Shown: piece after piece, positions 43,750-52,529 of the stretch
Position numbering within the stretch: position 1 is the first letter of the stretch
Layout: every line of letters starts with the position of its first letter
Translations under genes and position numbers: made by a program
NCBI RefSeq assembly: GCF_005280655.1
Contig: NZ_CP040058.1
Span: forward strand, 1,211,001-1,275,000
DNA length: 64,000 bases
Reading direction: 5' to 3'
Source of the DNA: Anaerostipes rhamnosivorans
GTDB taxonomy: Bacteria; Bacillota; Clostridia; Lachnospirales; Lachnospiraceae
Notes under the pieces: generated by a model
The model's input: the letters and a program-made list of their open reading frames with translations, nothing else
Databases searched by the model: none
Told to the model about the DNA's origin: nothing

Positions 43750-45312
43750 ATGAAGTTTTTAAAAGTGATGAAAAAGGGCATATCGAAACTGCTGAAGGTC
43801 CTGCTGCGCAGGCTGGTGGTCGTCAGCGTTGTCATTGTGCTGCAGATCCTGTGGCTGATCTGGCTGGCTCAGATCATCGGAGAACATTCAAAGCCCATCG
43901 AATGGTGTCTTCAGCTTGTCAGCATCGCTGTGGTCGTTTATATAGTAAATAAGGAAGAAAATCCCGCCTACAAGCTGGCGTGGACGATCCCGATCCTGAT
44001 CTTTCCTATTTTCGGCGGACTGCTTTATCTGACGCTGGGCAATAAGAAGCCGGCCAGGAAGCTGAGGCTTGAGTTGGAAAGGTCTTTGCAAGAGACAGAT
44101 TTTCTGCTGCCACAGGATGACAGTGTCATGTACAACTTAAAACAGAGAAGTCCCCAGGCGGCAACTCAAGCCAAGTATATTGAGAGTTCAGGCGGTTACC
44201 CGATCTATCAGAATTCCTCCGCAAAGTATTACCCATCAGGGGAGTCAATGTTTGAGGAAATGATCGAGGACTTAAAAAAAGCGAAATATTATATTTTTAT
44301 GGAATTCTTCATCGTGGAAGAAGGCTATATGTGGAACACGATCCTGGATATTTTGAAGGAGCGTGTGGACGACGGCGTTGAAGTCAGATTTATGTATGAC
44401 GATGTGGGCTGCGTGGATCTGCTTCCTTATAAATATTACAAGGAGCTGGAGCGGTACGGTATTTCCTGTGTGGCCTTTAATCCGATCATTCCGCTGGTGT
44501 CAACGGCATGGAATAACCGTGACCACCGGAAGGTAGTGGTCATTGACGGGCACACCGCTTATACAGGAGGCCTTAACCTGGCGGATGAGTATATTAACCG
44601 GAAGGAACGCTTTGGCTACTGGAAAGACGCAGGCCTTAAGGTGATCGGGGACGCAGTCTGGAATTTTACCGTGATGTTTTTACAGGTGTGGAATGCTATC
44701 CGAAAAACGGATGAAGGATACGGTATGTTTGTGCCCCACGGCCATCATGAAGGGCGGTTTGTAGATGACGGTTTTATCCAGCCTTATGCGGATAATCCGC
44801 TGGATACAGAGACGGTAGGGGAGAACGTTTACCTGAACATCATTAATGCGGCTACAGAGTATGTATATATCTATACCCCGTACCTAATCATTGACAACGA
44901 GATGATGACAGCCCTCTGTCTGGCTTCTAAACGAGGGGTAGATGTGCGGATCGTCACCCCGGGAATTCCGGATAAACCGACGGTCTTTTTGCTGACACAG
45001 TCCTATTATGCCCAGCTTGTAGAAGCTGGGGTTAAAGTATACCAGTATACACCGGGATTTATACACGCCAAATGTTTTGTCAGTGATGACGTTATCGCAA
45101 CGGTTGGAACTATTAATATGGATTACCGGAGTCTTTACCTGCATTTTGAGAACGGCGTCTTTATGTACCACTGTCTGGCAGTCACGGAAGTCAAGATCGA
45201 CATGCTGAAGACCTTTACGCAGTGTGAGATGATTACCAAAGAAAAATGCCAGGGCAACATGGTGAAGCGTCTGATGCAGAGTGTACTCCGTGTTCTGGCG
45301 CCTCTGCTGTAA
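43750..45312 (+). CDS. cls: Cardiolipin synthase
   Basis: This 520-residue phospholipase-D-family enzyme makes cardiolipin from phosphatidylglycerol. It has two N-terminal membrane helices (about 23-42 and 48-68; PLDNc region). The two HKD catalytic motifs are HRKVVVIDGHTAYTGGLN (about residue 259) and HAKCFVSDDVIATVGTINMD (about residue 439). ATG 43750 follows AGGAGGG. It heads a run with a methyltransferase and hslO. Confidence 0.94.
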   Translation: MKFLKVMKKGISKLLKVLLRRLVVVSVVIVLQILWLIWLAQIIGEHSKPIEWCLQLVSIAVVVYIVNKEENPAYKLAWTIPILIFPIFGGLLYLTLGNKKPARKLRLELERSLQETDFLLPQDDSVMYNLKQRSPQAATQAKYIESSGGYPIYQNSSAKYYPSGESMFEEMIEDLKKAKYYIFMEFFIVEEGYMWNTILDILKERVDDGVEVRFMYDDVGCVDLLPYKYYKELERYGISCVAFNPIIPLVSTAWNNRDHRKVVVIDGHTAYTGGLNLADEYINRKERFGYWKDAGLKVIGDAVWNFTVMFLQVWNAIRKTDEGYGMFVPHGHHEGRFVDDGFIQPYADNPLDTETVGENVYLNIINAATEYVYIYTPYLIIDNEMMTALCLASKRGVDVRIVTPGIPDKPTVFLLTQSYYAQLVEAGVKVYQYTPGFIHAKCFVSDDVIATVGTINMDYRSLYLHFENGVFMYHCLAVTEVKIDMLKTFTQCEMITKEKCQGNMVKRLMQSVLRVLAPLL

Positions 45313-45324
45313 GGAGTAGAAACA

Positions 45325-46089
45325 ATGGATGAGTTTACAAGCTATCAAAGCTTTGCCAGAGTTTATGATGAATTTATGGACCAGACGCCCTATGAACAGT
45401 GGGGCAGAAATATAAGGAAATTCCTGACCAAATATCAGGTAAAGGACGGTGCCAAAATCTTGGATCTGGGCTGCGGCACCGGGAAGATGACAAAAGTGCT
45501 CAAAGGTTATGGCTACCGGATGACCGGGCTTGACAATTCTCAGGAGATGCTGGAGATCGCGGCAGATTCAGGCGAGGACGGGATATTTTATATCTGTCAG
45601 GATATGAGAGAAATTTCTCTTCTCCATCCTGCCGATGCGGCGGTCAGCACCTGTGACAGCTTAAACTATATTTTAGAGCCGGAGGATCTTGTGCAGGTGT
45701 TTCACCGGGTGCGGGAAAATCTGAGCGAAGACGGAGTGTTTTTATTTGACATGAACACCCTCTATAAATACGAAACACTGCTGGCTGAAAATACGTTTGC
45801 GGAGGATCGTGAGGACTGCAGTTTTATCTGGCAGAACTTTTATGATCCGGAGGACAGGATCAATGAGTATGACCTGACGTTATTTATCCGCAGCGATTTG
45901 GGGCTGTACCAGAAGTTTGAGGAAGTACATTTTCAGAGAGCATATGAGAAAGAGGAGATAGTAAGCGCACTTCACTCGGCAGGTTTTTCAGTCCGGGAAG
46001 TGGTGGATGCGGACAACTTAGAGGAGCCAGATCCAGAGAGCGGACGGCTGTATTTTATTTCAACGATAGATCATGAGGTGGACAAATGA
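45325..46089 (+). CDS. Class I SAM-dependent methyltransferase
   Basis: This 254-residue protein has the SAM-binding motif ILDLGCGTGKM (about 45-55), the acidic loop GLDNSQEML and STCDSLNYIL. The C-terminal half resembles clostridial methyltransferases of unknown substrate. It starts after AAGGAG, 13 bp after cls, and overlaps hslO by 4 bp (ATGA), so co-translation is likely. The target, small molecule or protein, is not known. Confidence 0.85.
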   Translation: MDEFTSYQSFARVYDEFMDQTPYEQWGRNIRKFLTKYQVKDGAKILDLGCGTGKMTKVLKGYGYRMTGLDNSQEMLEIAADSGEDGIFYICQDMREISLLHPADAAVSTCDSLNYILEPEDLVQVFHRVRENLSEDGVFLFDMNTLYKYETLLAENTFAEDREDCSFIWQNFYDPEDRINEYDLTLFIRSDLGLYQKFEEVHFQRAYEKEEIVSALHSAGFSVREVVDADNLEEPDPESGRLYFISTIDHEVDK

Positions 46090-46973
46090 AAGATTATATT
46101 GTAAGAGGAACAGCGGCAGACGATCAGGTTCGTTTTTTTGCTGCTTATACAAAGGATATAGTGGAAGAGGCAAGACAGAGACATAATACAAGTCCTGTTG
46201 CCACAGCGGCCCTAGGACGGCTTCTGACGGCAGGAGCCATGATGGGAAGCATGTGTAAGAATGAACAGGACATGATCACACTGCAGATCCAGTGCAGCGG
46301 CCCCATCGGAGGACTCACGGTGACTGCGGATTCTAAAGCTGATGTGAAAGGCTATGTGGTTAATCCAGATGTGATGCTGCCGCCGAGCAAGGAAGGAAAG
46401 CTGGATGTGGGGAAAGCCTTGGACCTGGGCGTTTTAACTGTCATCAAGGACATCGGAATGAAGGAACCGTATTCAGGACAGACCCACCTTGTATCAGGGG
46501 AAATCGCAGAAGATCTGACCTATTATTTTGCGGCCAGTGAACAGATCCCTACTTCTGTGGCACTGGGAGTGCTGATGAACAAGGATAACACGGTGCGGCA
46601 CGCCGGAGGGTTTATCATTCAAATGATGCCGTATGCGTCTGAGGAAGTCATCACTGCCCTGGAAAAGAAAATTGCGGAGTTTCAGTCTGTCACATCTCAT
46701 TTGGAGGAGGGAAAAACTCCGGAAGATATGATGAACGAACTGCTGGGAGAATTCGGGACAAAGTTTTATGAGACCATACCGACAAAGTTCTCCTGCAACT
46801 GCTCCAAAGAGCGGGTGAAAAAAGCAGTGATCAGCGTCGGCAAAGACGAGATCAACGATATGATCAAGGATTGTGAGGATATCGAGGTAAACTGCCATTT
46901 CTGTAATACACACTACAATTTCAGTGTGGAGGAATTAAAACAGATGGCAGCGGACATCGAAGCCGGTAAATAA
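46086..46973 (+). CDS. hslO: Redox-regulated chaperonin Hsp33
   Basis: This 295-residue chaperone is switched on by oxidation. The zinc switch cysteines are complete at the C-terminus: Cys237 and Cys239 (SCNCS), Cys270 and Cys273 (CHFC). The N-terminal core contains ATAALGRLLTAGAMMG and IQCSGPIGG. Oxidative protection fits an anaerobe exposed to air. It overlaps the methyltransferase gene. A partial dispersed repeat starts directly at its stop codon. Confidence 0.95.
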   Translation: MKDYIVRGTAADDQVRFFAAYTKDIVEEARQRHNTSPVATAALGRLLTAGAMMGSMCKNEQDMITLQIQCSGPIGGLTVTADSKADVKGYVVNPDVMLPPSKEGKLDVGKALDLGVLTVIKDIGMKEPYSGQTHLVSGEIAEDLTYYFAASEQIPTSVALGVLMNKDNTVRHAGGFIIQMMPYASEEVITALEKKIAEFQSVTSHLEEGKTPEDMMNELLGEFGTKFYETIPTKFSCNCSKERVKKAVISVGKDEINDMIKDCEDIEVNCHFCNTHYNFSVEELKQMAADIEAGK

Positions 46974-47022
46974 GAACAAAGAGGGCAAGCCTGCTTTATC
47001 TTTAGGGGCACTCACTTTGTTA
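46974..47022. repeat. Partial dispersed repeat I after hslO
   Basis: GAACAAAGAGGGCAAGCC starts at the base after the stop codon and CACTTTGTTAC closes the segment. Only the AACAAAG...CTTTGTT end type is kept; the CATAGG hairpin is absent. It is the weakest copy. Confidence 0.5.
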
Positions 47023-47027
47023 CAATG

Positions 47028-47056
47028 AAAAACCATGGGGAGCCGTGGTTTTTTTT
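47028..47056 (+). terminator. Terminator of the cls-hslO operon
   Basis: AAAAACCATGG (47028-47038) pairs with CCGTGGTTTTT (47043 onward), followed by T residues. Confidence 0.88.
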
Positions 47057-47095
47057 GTTGGAAAATGGTATGATATGTGGAAAGGAGGACAAAAG

Positions 47096-48577
47096 ATGAA
47101 GCTGAAACGATTAATGATAGTATTGCTGACAGCATGTTTGATCATATCGCAGGTGAGTGTGGTGAAAGCGGAAGAGATAACCGAAGATATGAATATATCT
47201 GTGACAAATTACACTGGCAATAAAATAAAAAATAAGAATGTTGTGACTTGGTATACTCTGTCTGCGGAGCGAAATAAAGATAATACCATAGCAGTCGGAC
47301 AGGATAAAGTATTTACCATTCAAAATAAAGGAAATACAGACTATAGCAGTATATCTGTTGAGATGCAGGACAAGGACGGAGCAAAAGCCGATATTAAATT
47401 ATCTTCTTCCACAGCGGCCTTAAAGTCAGGAGAGAAGATCCAGGTATCTGTAAATTTTTCAAGTAATAAGGTGGATCCTAAGTTAAATTGGACAGCCATT
47501 TACATAAAGGACGTTACAACAGGAAAGATCATCAGGAAGATACCATTTGCATATGATACACCAGGTGAATATGATGAACATTATACCTATGGAAACCAAT
47601 GGAGTGGGATCTGGAGATATGGCTATAAAATGCTGGGTACCATGGATCTCTCTAAAAGTAAAAATGAATTAACGGTCAGTTTTAAAAACCTGGGTAATGA
47701 ATCAGTACCTGTAAAATCGATTGAATTAGATCCCAAAGGATACTTTAAATTTTCCGATGGAACATATAAACATACAGGTTCCACAGCCCAGAACGCAGTG
47801 GGAGGTACTAATACATTTAAAATTGTACTGGATACGAACCGTCTTAAGTTAAACTTTTTTAGCCTTCTGAACAATGGAGATTATGAAGCCTATAATGACG
47901 ATACCGTGATCCGTTCAATTCCTGAATTGGTTATTAACTATGAAGATGGGTGTCTGGAAGGAGGAAAAGCCAGTCAATTACCGGTATATATTTATATAAA
48001 AAATCCTCTTTATCTAAGTTCCAAGACAACAGTAAAACATGTGAGCAGGACATCATCTTCAGCTAAAATATCATGGAAGTCATTAAAAAATGTGTCTGGA
48101 TATAGAATTTATCGTTCTACGAAGAAAAACTCAGGCTATAAATATTTAAAACAGGTTTCAAGTAAAACAACTTCTTATACCAATTCGAAGCTAAAATCTG
48201 GAAAGACATATTATTATAGAGTCAGAGCTTTTCGAAATGTATTTGACAAACGGTATTTTAGTCCGTACTCAACGCCTTTGAAATCCGGAACAAGACCGGG
48301 AAAACCAAAGGTGACAGTAAAGAAAAGCGGACGCCGCCTGAAGATCAAATATAAGAAGATCTCTGGTGCCAGCGGCTACAGGATTTATATCAGGACAGGC
48401 AAGAAGGGCAAGTACAAAAGAGTGAAGCAATACACCAGCGGAAAAAAAGTTTCTTATACAAGCAAGAAACTTAAGAGAAAGAAGACTTACTATGTAAAAG
48501 TAAGGGCTTTTAAGACGATTAACGGCAAAAAATATTTTGGAAGTTATTCCAAAGCAAAGAAAGTAAAAATAAGATAA
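47096..48577 (+). CDS. Secreted protein with fibronectin type III domains
   Basis: This 493-residue protein has a signal peptide (about 1-24, RLMIVLLTACLIISQVSVVKA). The N-terminal part (about 30-310) is beta-rich with no family recognised. Two FN3 modules follow, with SSAKISWKSLKNVSGYRIYR and SGRRLKIKYKKISGASGYRI as module cores. The tail is very basic and Lys/Tyr/Ser-rich, likely binding the cell wall or glycans. The gene is clearly more AT-rich than its neighbours, which suggests recent acquisition. No sortase motif was seen. Confidence 0.8.
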   Translation: MKLKRLMIVLLTACLIISQVSVVKAEEITEDMNISVTNYTGNKIKNKNVVTWYTLSAERNKDNTIAVGQDKVFTIQNKGNTDYSSISVEMQDKDGAKADIKLSSSTAALKSGEKIQVSVNFSSNKVDPKLNWTAIYIKDVTTGKIIRKIPFAYDTPGEYDEHYTYGNQWSGIWRYGYKMLGTMDLSKSKNELTVSFKNLGNESVPVKSIELDPKGYFKFSDGTYKHTGSTAQNAVGGTNTFKIVLDTNRLKLNFFSLLNNGDYEAYNDDTVIRSIPELVINYEDGCLEGGKASQLPVYIYIKNPLYLSSKTTVKHVSRTSSSAKISWKSLKNVSGYRIYRSTKKNSGYKYLKQVSSKTTSYTNSKLKSGKTYYYRVRAFRNVFDKRYFSPYSTPLKSGTRPGKPKVTVKKSGRRLKIKYKKISGASGYRIYIRTGKKGKYKRVKQYTSGKKVSYTSKKLKRKKTYYVKVRAFKTINGKKYFGSYSKAKKVKIR

Positions 48578-48593
48578 CAGGATGGGTTGCAGC

Positions 48594-49085
48594 ATGGAAA
48601 TTAAAGTATGTGAGACGAAACAACAGATTCAGGAACTGGCAGGATTGGCCACAGAGATCTGGCATGAATATTTTGTGGAGATCATTTCAAAAGATCAGAT
48701 CGACTATATGGTGGAGAAATTCCAGAGCTATGAGGCATTGAGCAAAGCCATTGAGGAGGAACACTATACATATTTTCTCGGATATGAACAAGGGAAACTG
48801 ATTGGATTCTGCGGGGTAAAACCCGACGGCGATCGTCTTTTTTTAAGCAAGCTGTATCTGCACAAGGATCAGAGGGGAAAAGGGCTTTCCAGTACACTCT
48901 TAAAAAGAGCACTGGCTTTTGCAGAGGAACAGGAAAAACAGGCAGTCTATCTGACTTGTAATAAATACAATCAGAACAGCCTGGACATCTACGAGGCAAA
49001 GGGGTTTAAGACTATTGATTCTGTAAAGACCGATATCGGAAACGGATTTATCATGGATGATTATATCATGCAGCTGGATCTTTAA
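48594..49085 (+). CDS. GNAT-family N-acetyltransferase
   Basis: This 163-residue acetyltransferase carries the acetyl-CoA loop LYLHKDQRGKGLSSTLLKRA (about 84-103), with the Gln-Arg-Gly-x-Gly core, and the terminal NSLDIYEAKGFK motif. The acceptor is unknown. ATG 48594 follows AGGATGGG; an ATG at 48582 is possible. A strong terminator follows. Confidence 0.88.
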   Translation: MEIKVCETKQQIQELAGLATEIWHEYFVEIISKDQIDYMVEKFQSYEALSKAIEEEHYTYFLGYEQGKLIGFCGVKPDGDRLFLSKLYLHKDQRGKGLSSTLLKRALAFAEEQEKQAVYLTCNKYNQNSLDIYEAKGFKTIDSVKTDIGNGFIMDDYIMQLDL

Positions 49086-49089
49086 GAAG

Positions 49090-49129
49090 AAAAACTCCTA
49101 TGCTCTGAACTGCAGGCATAGGAGTTTTT
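49090..49129. terminator. Bidirectional terminator
   Basis: AAAAACTCCTATGC (49090-49103) pairs with GCATAGGAGTTTTT (49116-49129). It serves the GNAT gene and the convergent acidic protein gene. Confidence 0.9.
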
Positions 49130-49474
49130 TTATTGTTTATCATCTTCTTCTGTTGGTTCAGAAGTTTTATCTTTCTCGTCAGGGTCATCCTCAGAAGGAA
49201 ATTCTTCTTCGGAAGTCTCTTCTTTTGTTTCTTCTTCATCTGTGATGTGGATGGAGAAGTAATCACGGCTGTCCTCCGCTGAATCCGGGAAGATGTCGTC
49301 ATCGTCAAACTCTTCTGGGTCCCAGTCATCAAGATCTTCATCCTTTTCCTGGTCCTTCAGTTCTTTCAGCTTGTCAATGATTGCTTTGATCTGGTCTCTG
49401 GCGATATAAAGAATTCCGCCGATAGAGATGATGGCAGTCACAACTTTCATAAATTTTTTCAATTTCTTACCCAT
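49130..49474 (-). CDS. Small acidic membrane-anchored protein
   Basis: This 114-residue protein has one N-terminal helix (about 8-25, VVTAIISIGGILYIA) followed by a mostly Asp/Glu/Ser/Thr tail (about 45-114) with low complexity. ATG 49474 on the minus strand has AAAGGAG upstream. No family was recognised. The tail is likely disordered and may bind cations or basic proteins; that is inference. Confidence 0.7.
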   Translation of the reverse strand: MGKKLKKFMKVVTAIISIGGILYIARDQIKAIIDKLKELKDQEKDEDLDDWDPEEFDDDDIFPDSAEDSRDYFSIHITDEEETKEETSEEEFPSEDDPDEKDKTSEPTEEDDKQ

Positions 49475-49545
49475 AGTGTCGTGCTCCTTTCTCATTTCTG
49501 GTATCCTCATTGTAATATGAAAAAAAAGAAAAAGCAACGCAATGG

Positions 49546-49573
49546 TTGACAAAATAAAGTTTCGTGATAAAAT
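49546..49573 (+). promoter_or_regulatory. Promoter of rpiA
   Basis: TTGACA (49546-49551) and TAAAAT (49568-49573) are spaced by 16 bp. Confidence 0.7.
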
Positions 49574-49614
49574 CAGATTAAGAAACATATTTTCTTTTAG
49601 AGAAAGGAGAAATC

Positions 49615-50250
49615 ATGAAACGTCGGTGTGCAAAAGAAGCCGTCAGCTGGGCAGCAGGAAAAGGGATCATAGGCCTGGGAGGAGGACAAACCATCGGGTA
49701 TCTGGCGGAGTATCTGAAAGAGGCAGAATTTAAAGGACAGATCGTGACTCCTTCCGAGCAGACGAAAGAGGTTTGTGAGCGTCTGGGCCTTTGTGTCACA
49801 GATACGGAAGAGGTTTCACATGTAGATATTGCTTTTGACGGCTGTGATCAAGTAGATCGCTGCCTGAACGCCATCAAGAGTGGAGGGGGTATCCACACAA
49901 AAGAAAAAATTATCGGAAAGATGGCTGATGAGTATGTTCTGCTAGTGGACGAGAGCAAGGTGGCAGAGCAGATTGACTTTACATTTCCAATCGTGCTGGA
50001 GATCGTTCCGGAGGCAAAGGGATATGTGGAATCAAAGATACAGGAGATAGGCGGACGTACATCTATGAGATCCAGGACTCTAATGGAGGTCTGGTTTGCA
50101 GAATTGAAGGAACTTGAGAGCTTAGACAGAGAACTGAAGCAGATGACCGGAGTCGTGGAGACTTCACTTTTTTATCATGTGGCAGCTAAAGCCATTGTAG
50201 CAGGAGAACAGGGAATTACAGTGATGGAAGCAGAAAGGAGAAACAAATGA
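49615..50250 (+). CDS. rpiA: Ribose 5-phosphate isomerase A, divergent
   Basis: This 211-residue protein follows RpiA: IGLGGGQTIGYLAEYL corresponds to the GTGSTA loop, DIAFDGCDQVD to the DGADE loop, and AIKSGGGIHTKEKI to the KGGGA loop. The catalytic Asp pair in DGCD, the Lys of AIKSGGG and the Glu of KEK are retained. The changes in otherwise strict loops mark a divergent branch. It probably interconverts ribose and ribulose 5-phosphate. Its end overlaps the next gene by 4 bp. Confidence 0.8.
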   Translation: MKRRCAKEAVSWAAGKGIIGLGGGQTIGYLAEYLKEAEFKGQIVTPSEQTKEVCERLGLCVTDTEEVSHVDIAFDGCDQVDRCLNAIKSGGGIHTKEKIIGKMADEYVLLVDESKVAEQIDFTFPIVLEIVPEAKGYVESKIQEIGGRTSMRSRTLMEVWFAELKELESLDRELKQMTGVVETSLFYHVAAKAIVAGEQGITVMEAERRNK

Positions 50251-51218
50251 GTGATTTAAAATGGGGAATTCTTGGATGCGGAGTGATCGCCAATGAAATG
50301 GCGCAGGCATTTGAGAAGATGGGAAGAAAGGTTTATGCAGTCAGCAGCCGGACCAAAGCCAAGACAGAGGCTTTTGCAGAGAAATACGGTGTCGAGAAGG
50401 TTTACGATTCCTACGAAGAGATGCTCGGGGATGAGGCGGTTGATGTGGTTTATATTGCCACTCCTCATAGTCAGCATTACGAAAACATGAAAGAGGCCAT
50501 AGAGGCGGGAAAGCACATCTTGTGTGAGAAGGCCATCACGGTCAACGATCATCAGCTTAATGAGGTTCTCTCCATGGCAGAGGAAAAGGATCTGATTGTC
50601 AGGGAAGCTATGACTATCAGCCATATGCCGCTTTTTAAGGAATTAAAGTCCAGGATTAGCCAGGGTGCCATCGGGAAAGTTAAGATGGTGCAGGTCAACT
50701 TCGGAAGCAACAAAGGATATGATTCCACCAATCGGTTTTTCGCTCTGGAAGCAGCAGGGGGAGCGCTCCTGGATATCGGGGGATATGCAACTACATTTGC
50801 AAGGACCTTTATGGACGAGGCGCCAAATACGATTCTGACCACTGTGCAGTATGTGGAGACCGGAGTGGATGAGCAGTCCGGAATTATTCTGAAAAATGAG
50901 TCTGACCAGATGGCAGTGATCTGTCTGACCATTCGGGCAAAACAGCCTAAAAGGGGCGTTGTCACCGGAGACAAGGGATATATTGAGGTGTATGAATATC
51001 CGCGTGCGTCAAAAGCAACCATTACAAACACAGAGACAGGTCTCACAGAGACCATTGAGGCAGGAAACACAGAAGATGCCCTGGTATATGAAGTAAATGC
51101 CATGGAAGGGGCGGTAGAAGGAAGCCTTTCTGATAACAATATAGAAATTTCCAGAGATGTTATGAAGATCTTAAGCAGTGTGAGAACCCAGTGGGGAATG
51201 AAGTATCCATTTGAATAA
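50247..51218 (+). CDS. Gfo/Idh/MocA-family oxidoreductase
   Basis: This 323-residue NAD(P)-dependent enzyme has the Rossmann motif ILGCGVIANEM (about 8-18), the cofactor loop IATPHSQHYEN (about 71-81) and the catalytic EKA motif in LCEKAITVN (about 92-100). The C-terminal domain forms the substrate sheet. Relatives reduce or oxidise sugar derivatives; the substrate is unknown. It overlaps rpiA by 4 bp, suggesting a sugar-phosphate link. Confidence 0.88.
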   Translation: MSDLKWGILGCGVIANEMAQAFEKMGRKVYAVSSRTKAKTEAFAEKYGVEKVYDSYEEMLGDEAVDVVYIATPHSQHYENMKEAIEAGKHILCEKAITVNDHQLNEVLSMAEEKDLIVREAMTISHMPLFKELKSRISQGAIGKVKMVQVNFGSNKGYDSTNRFFALEAAGGALLDIGGYATTFARTFMDEAPNTILTTVQYVETGVDEQSGIILKNESDQMAVICLTIRAKQPKRGVVTGDKGYIEVYEYPRASKATITNTETGLTETIEAGNTEDALVYEVNAMEGAVEGSLSDNNIEISRDVMKILSSVRTQWGMKYPFE

Positions 51219-51221
51219 TGG

Positions 51222-51250
51222 TTGCCGTTTCCTTTTCCAGTTGATATAAT
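51222..51250 (+). promoter_or_regulatory. Promoter of corA
   Basis: TTGCCG (51222-51227) and TATAAT (51245-51250) are spaced by 17 bp, 28 bp before the start codon. Confidence 0.6.
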
Positions 51251-51277
51251 AGTAGTATTGTCAAAAGGAGGGGAATC

Positions 51278-52225
51278 ATGGTCAGGATATTTAAAACCTA
51301 TGAGGGATCAAAAGAATTGAGGGAGATTACTGACATCGAACGGGAATCCTGGGTCATGATGACGGACCCCAGCGCGGCGGAACTGCAGATGGTGGCTGAA
51401 GAATATCGGATCGACTTAGACGATCTGCGGGCGCCTTTGGATGAGGAAGAGCGGTCCCGTCTGGAGCACGAAGACTGTTATACGATGATCCTGGTCAACA
51501 TCCCGGTGGTTCGGAAGGAAGAGGGAAAACGGATGTATGAGACCATTCCTCTCGGTATTTTTATCACAGAGAAGGTGGTATTCACCGTCTGCCTGGAAGA
51601 GACAAATATCTTAAAGCAGTTTACAGACGGATTGGTCCCGAATTTCTATACATATATGAAGACAAGGTTTGTCTATCAGATTCTCTACAACAATGCGGCA
51701 CTGTTTTTGATGCATCTGCGTATGATCGACAGACGGGCCAACGAGGTGGAGGAGATCCTGCATGAGACATCCAGGAATAAGGATTTGATCCAACTCTATG
51801 ACCTGGAAAAGTGTCTGGTGTATTTTACAACCTCCTTAAAGTCTAATGAGGTTGTGTTGGAAAAGCTCAGAAAACACATTGGGCTTAAGCATTACGAGGA
51901 AGACCAGGAACTCCTGGAGGACGTCATCATTGAGAACAAACAGGCCATGGAGATGACCTATATTTACCATAACATCTTGAGGAGCACCATGTCACTGTTT
52001 GGTTCTATTATCGACAACAACTTAAACCAGGTCATGAAGTTCCTCGCCGCAATCACGATTGTTTTGGAACTCCCGACGATGATCTCAGGCCTCTATGGAA
52101 TGAACCTGAATCCTGCCGGAATGCCGTTTTCGGGGAGCCCCATAGGATTCTTTATTGTAAGTGCGTTTTCGGTTGCAGTGTGCGTGATCGCAGTACTGAT
52201 TTTGAAAAAGAAGAATTTATTGTGA
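51278..52225 (+). CDS. corA: CorA-family magnesium transporter
   Basis: This 315-residue protein has a large cytoplasmic N-terminal domain and two C-terminal membrane helices. The selectivity motif Gly-Met-Asn lies in SGLYGMNLNPAG (about residue 274), just after the first helix. The pentameric channel moves Mg2+ or another divalent cation. ATG 51278 follows AGGAGGGG. Its stop codon TGA is the first three bases of a 65-bp repeat shared with 61682. Confidence 0.93.
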   Translation: MVRIFKTYEGSKELREITDIERESWVMMTDPSAAELQMVAEEYRIDLDDLRAPLDEEERSRLEHEDCYTMILVNIPVVRKEEGKRMYETIPLGIFITEKVVFTVCLEETNILKQFTDGLVPNFYTYMKTRFVYQILYNNAALFLMHLRMIDRRANEVEEILHETSRNKDLIQLYDLEKCLVYFTTSLKSNEVVLEKLRKHIGLKHYEEDQELLEDVIIENKQAMEMTYIYHNILRSTMSLFGSIIDNNLNQVMKFLAAITIVLELPTMISGLYGMNLNPAGMPFSGSPIGFFIVSAFSVAVCVIAVLILKKKNLL

Positions 52226-52288
52226 CATGTTCCACATGATTTCCGTTCGGCTCTTAGAATGTCTCACTCCAATCATGTAGAAAATGGA
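52224..52288 (+). repeat. 65-bp hairpin repeat, copy 1
   Basis: The sequence from GACATG to AAAATGGA matches 61682-61746 with only two differences. Arms ACATGATT (52234-52241) and AATCATGT (52271-52278) form a perfect stem around TCCGTTCGGCTCTTAGAATG. It begins inside the corA stop codon. Confidence 0.9.
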
Positions 52289-52337
52289 GAGAATATCTTG
52301 TTTAGAAACAATAATTACAAAGAATTAAAAAGATTGA

Positions 52338-52364
52338 GGGCGTCTGTTGCAGACGGCCCTTTTT
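52338..52364 (+). terminator. Terminator downstream of corA
   Basis: GGGCGTCT pairs with AGACGGCCC around GTTGC, then five T. A fragment of the dispersed repeat (copy G) starts immediately after. Confidence 0.85.
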
Positions 52365-52365
52365 C

Positions 52366-52386
52366 ATTTCATAGGAAAGTTCTCCG
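52366..52386 (+). repeat. Dispersed repeat, end fragment G
   Basis: ATTTCATAGGAAAGTTCTCCG is the terminal 21 bases of the repeat, right after the T-tract of the corA terminator. The rest is missing. Confidence 0.65.
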
Positions 52387-52529
52387 TAAATAATAATGAA
52401 TATTATTTTAAGGACAACAAAATGAAGTATAAATATACAGATTAACATTCTAGATTTTTTTCGCAGACCGCAAGATTTGTGAATCATCCTACTCCGCATT
52501 TTGTTATTCTAAGAGCAGGAGGTATTGGT

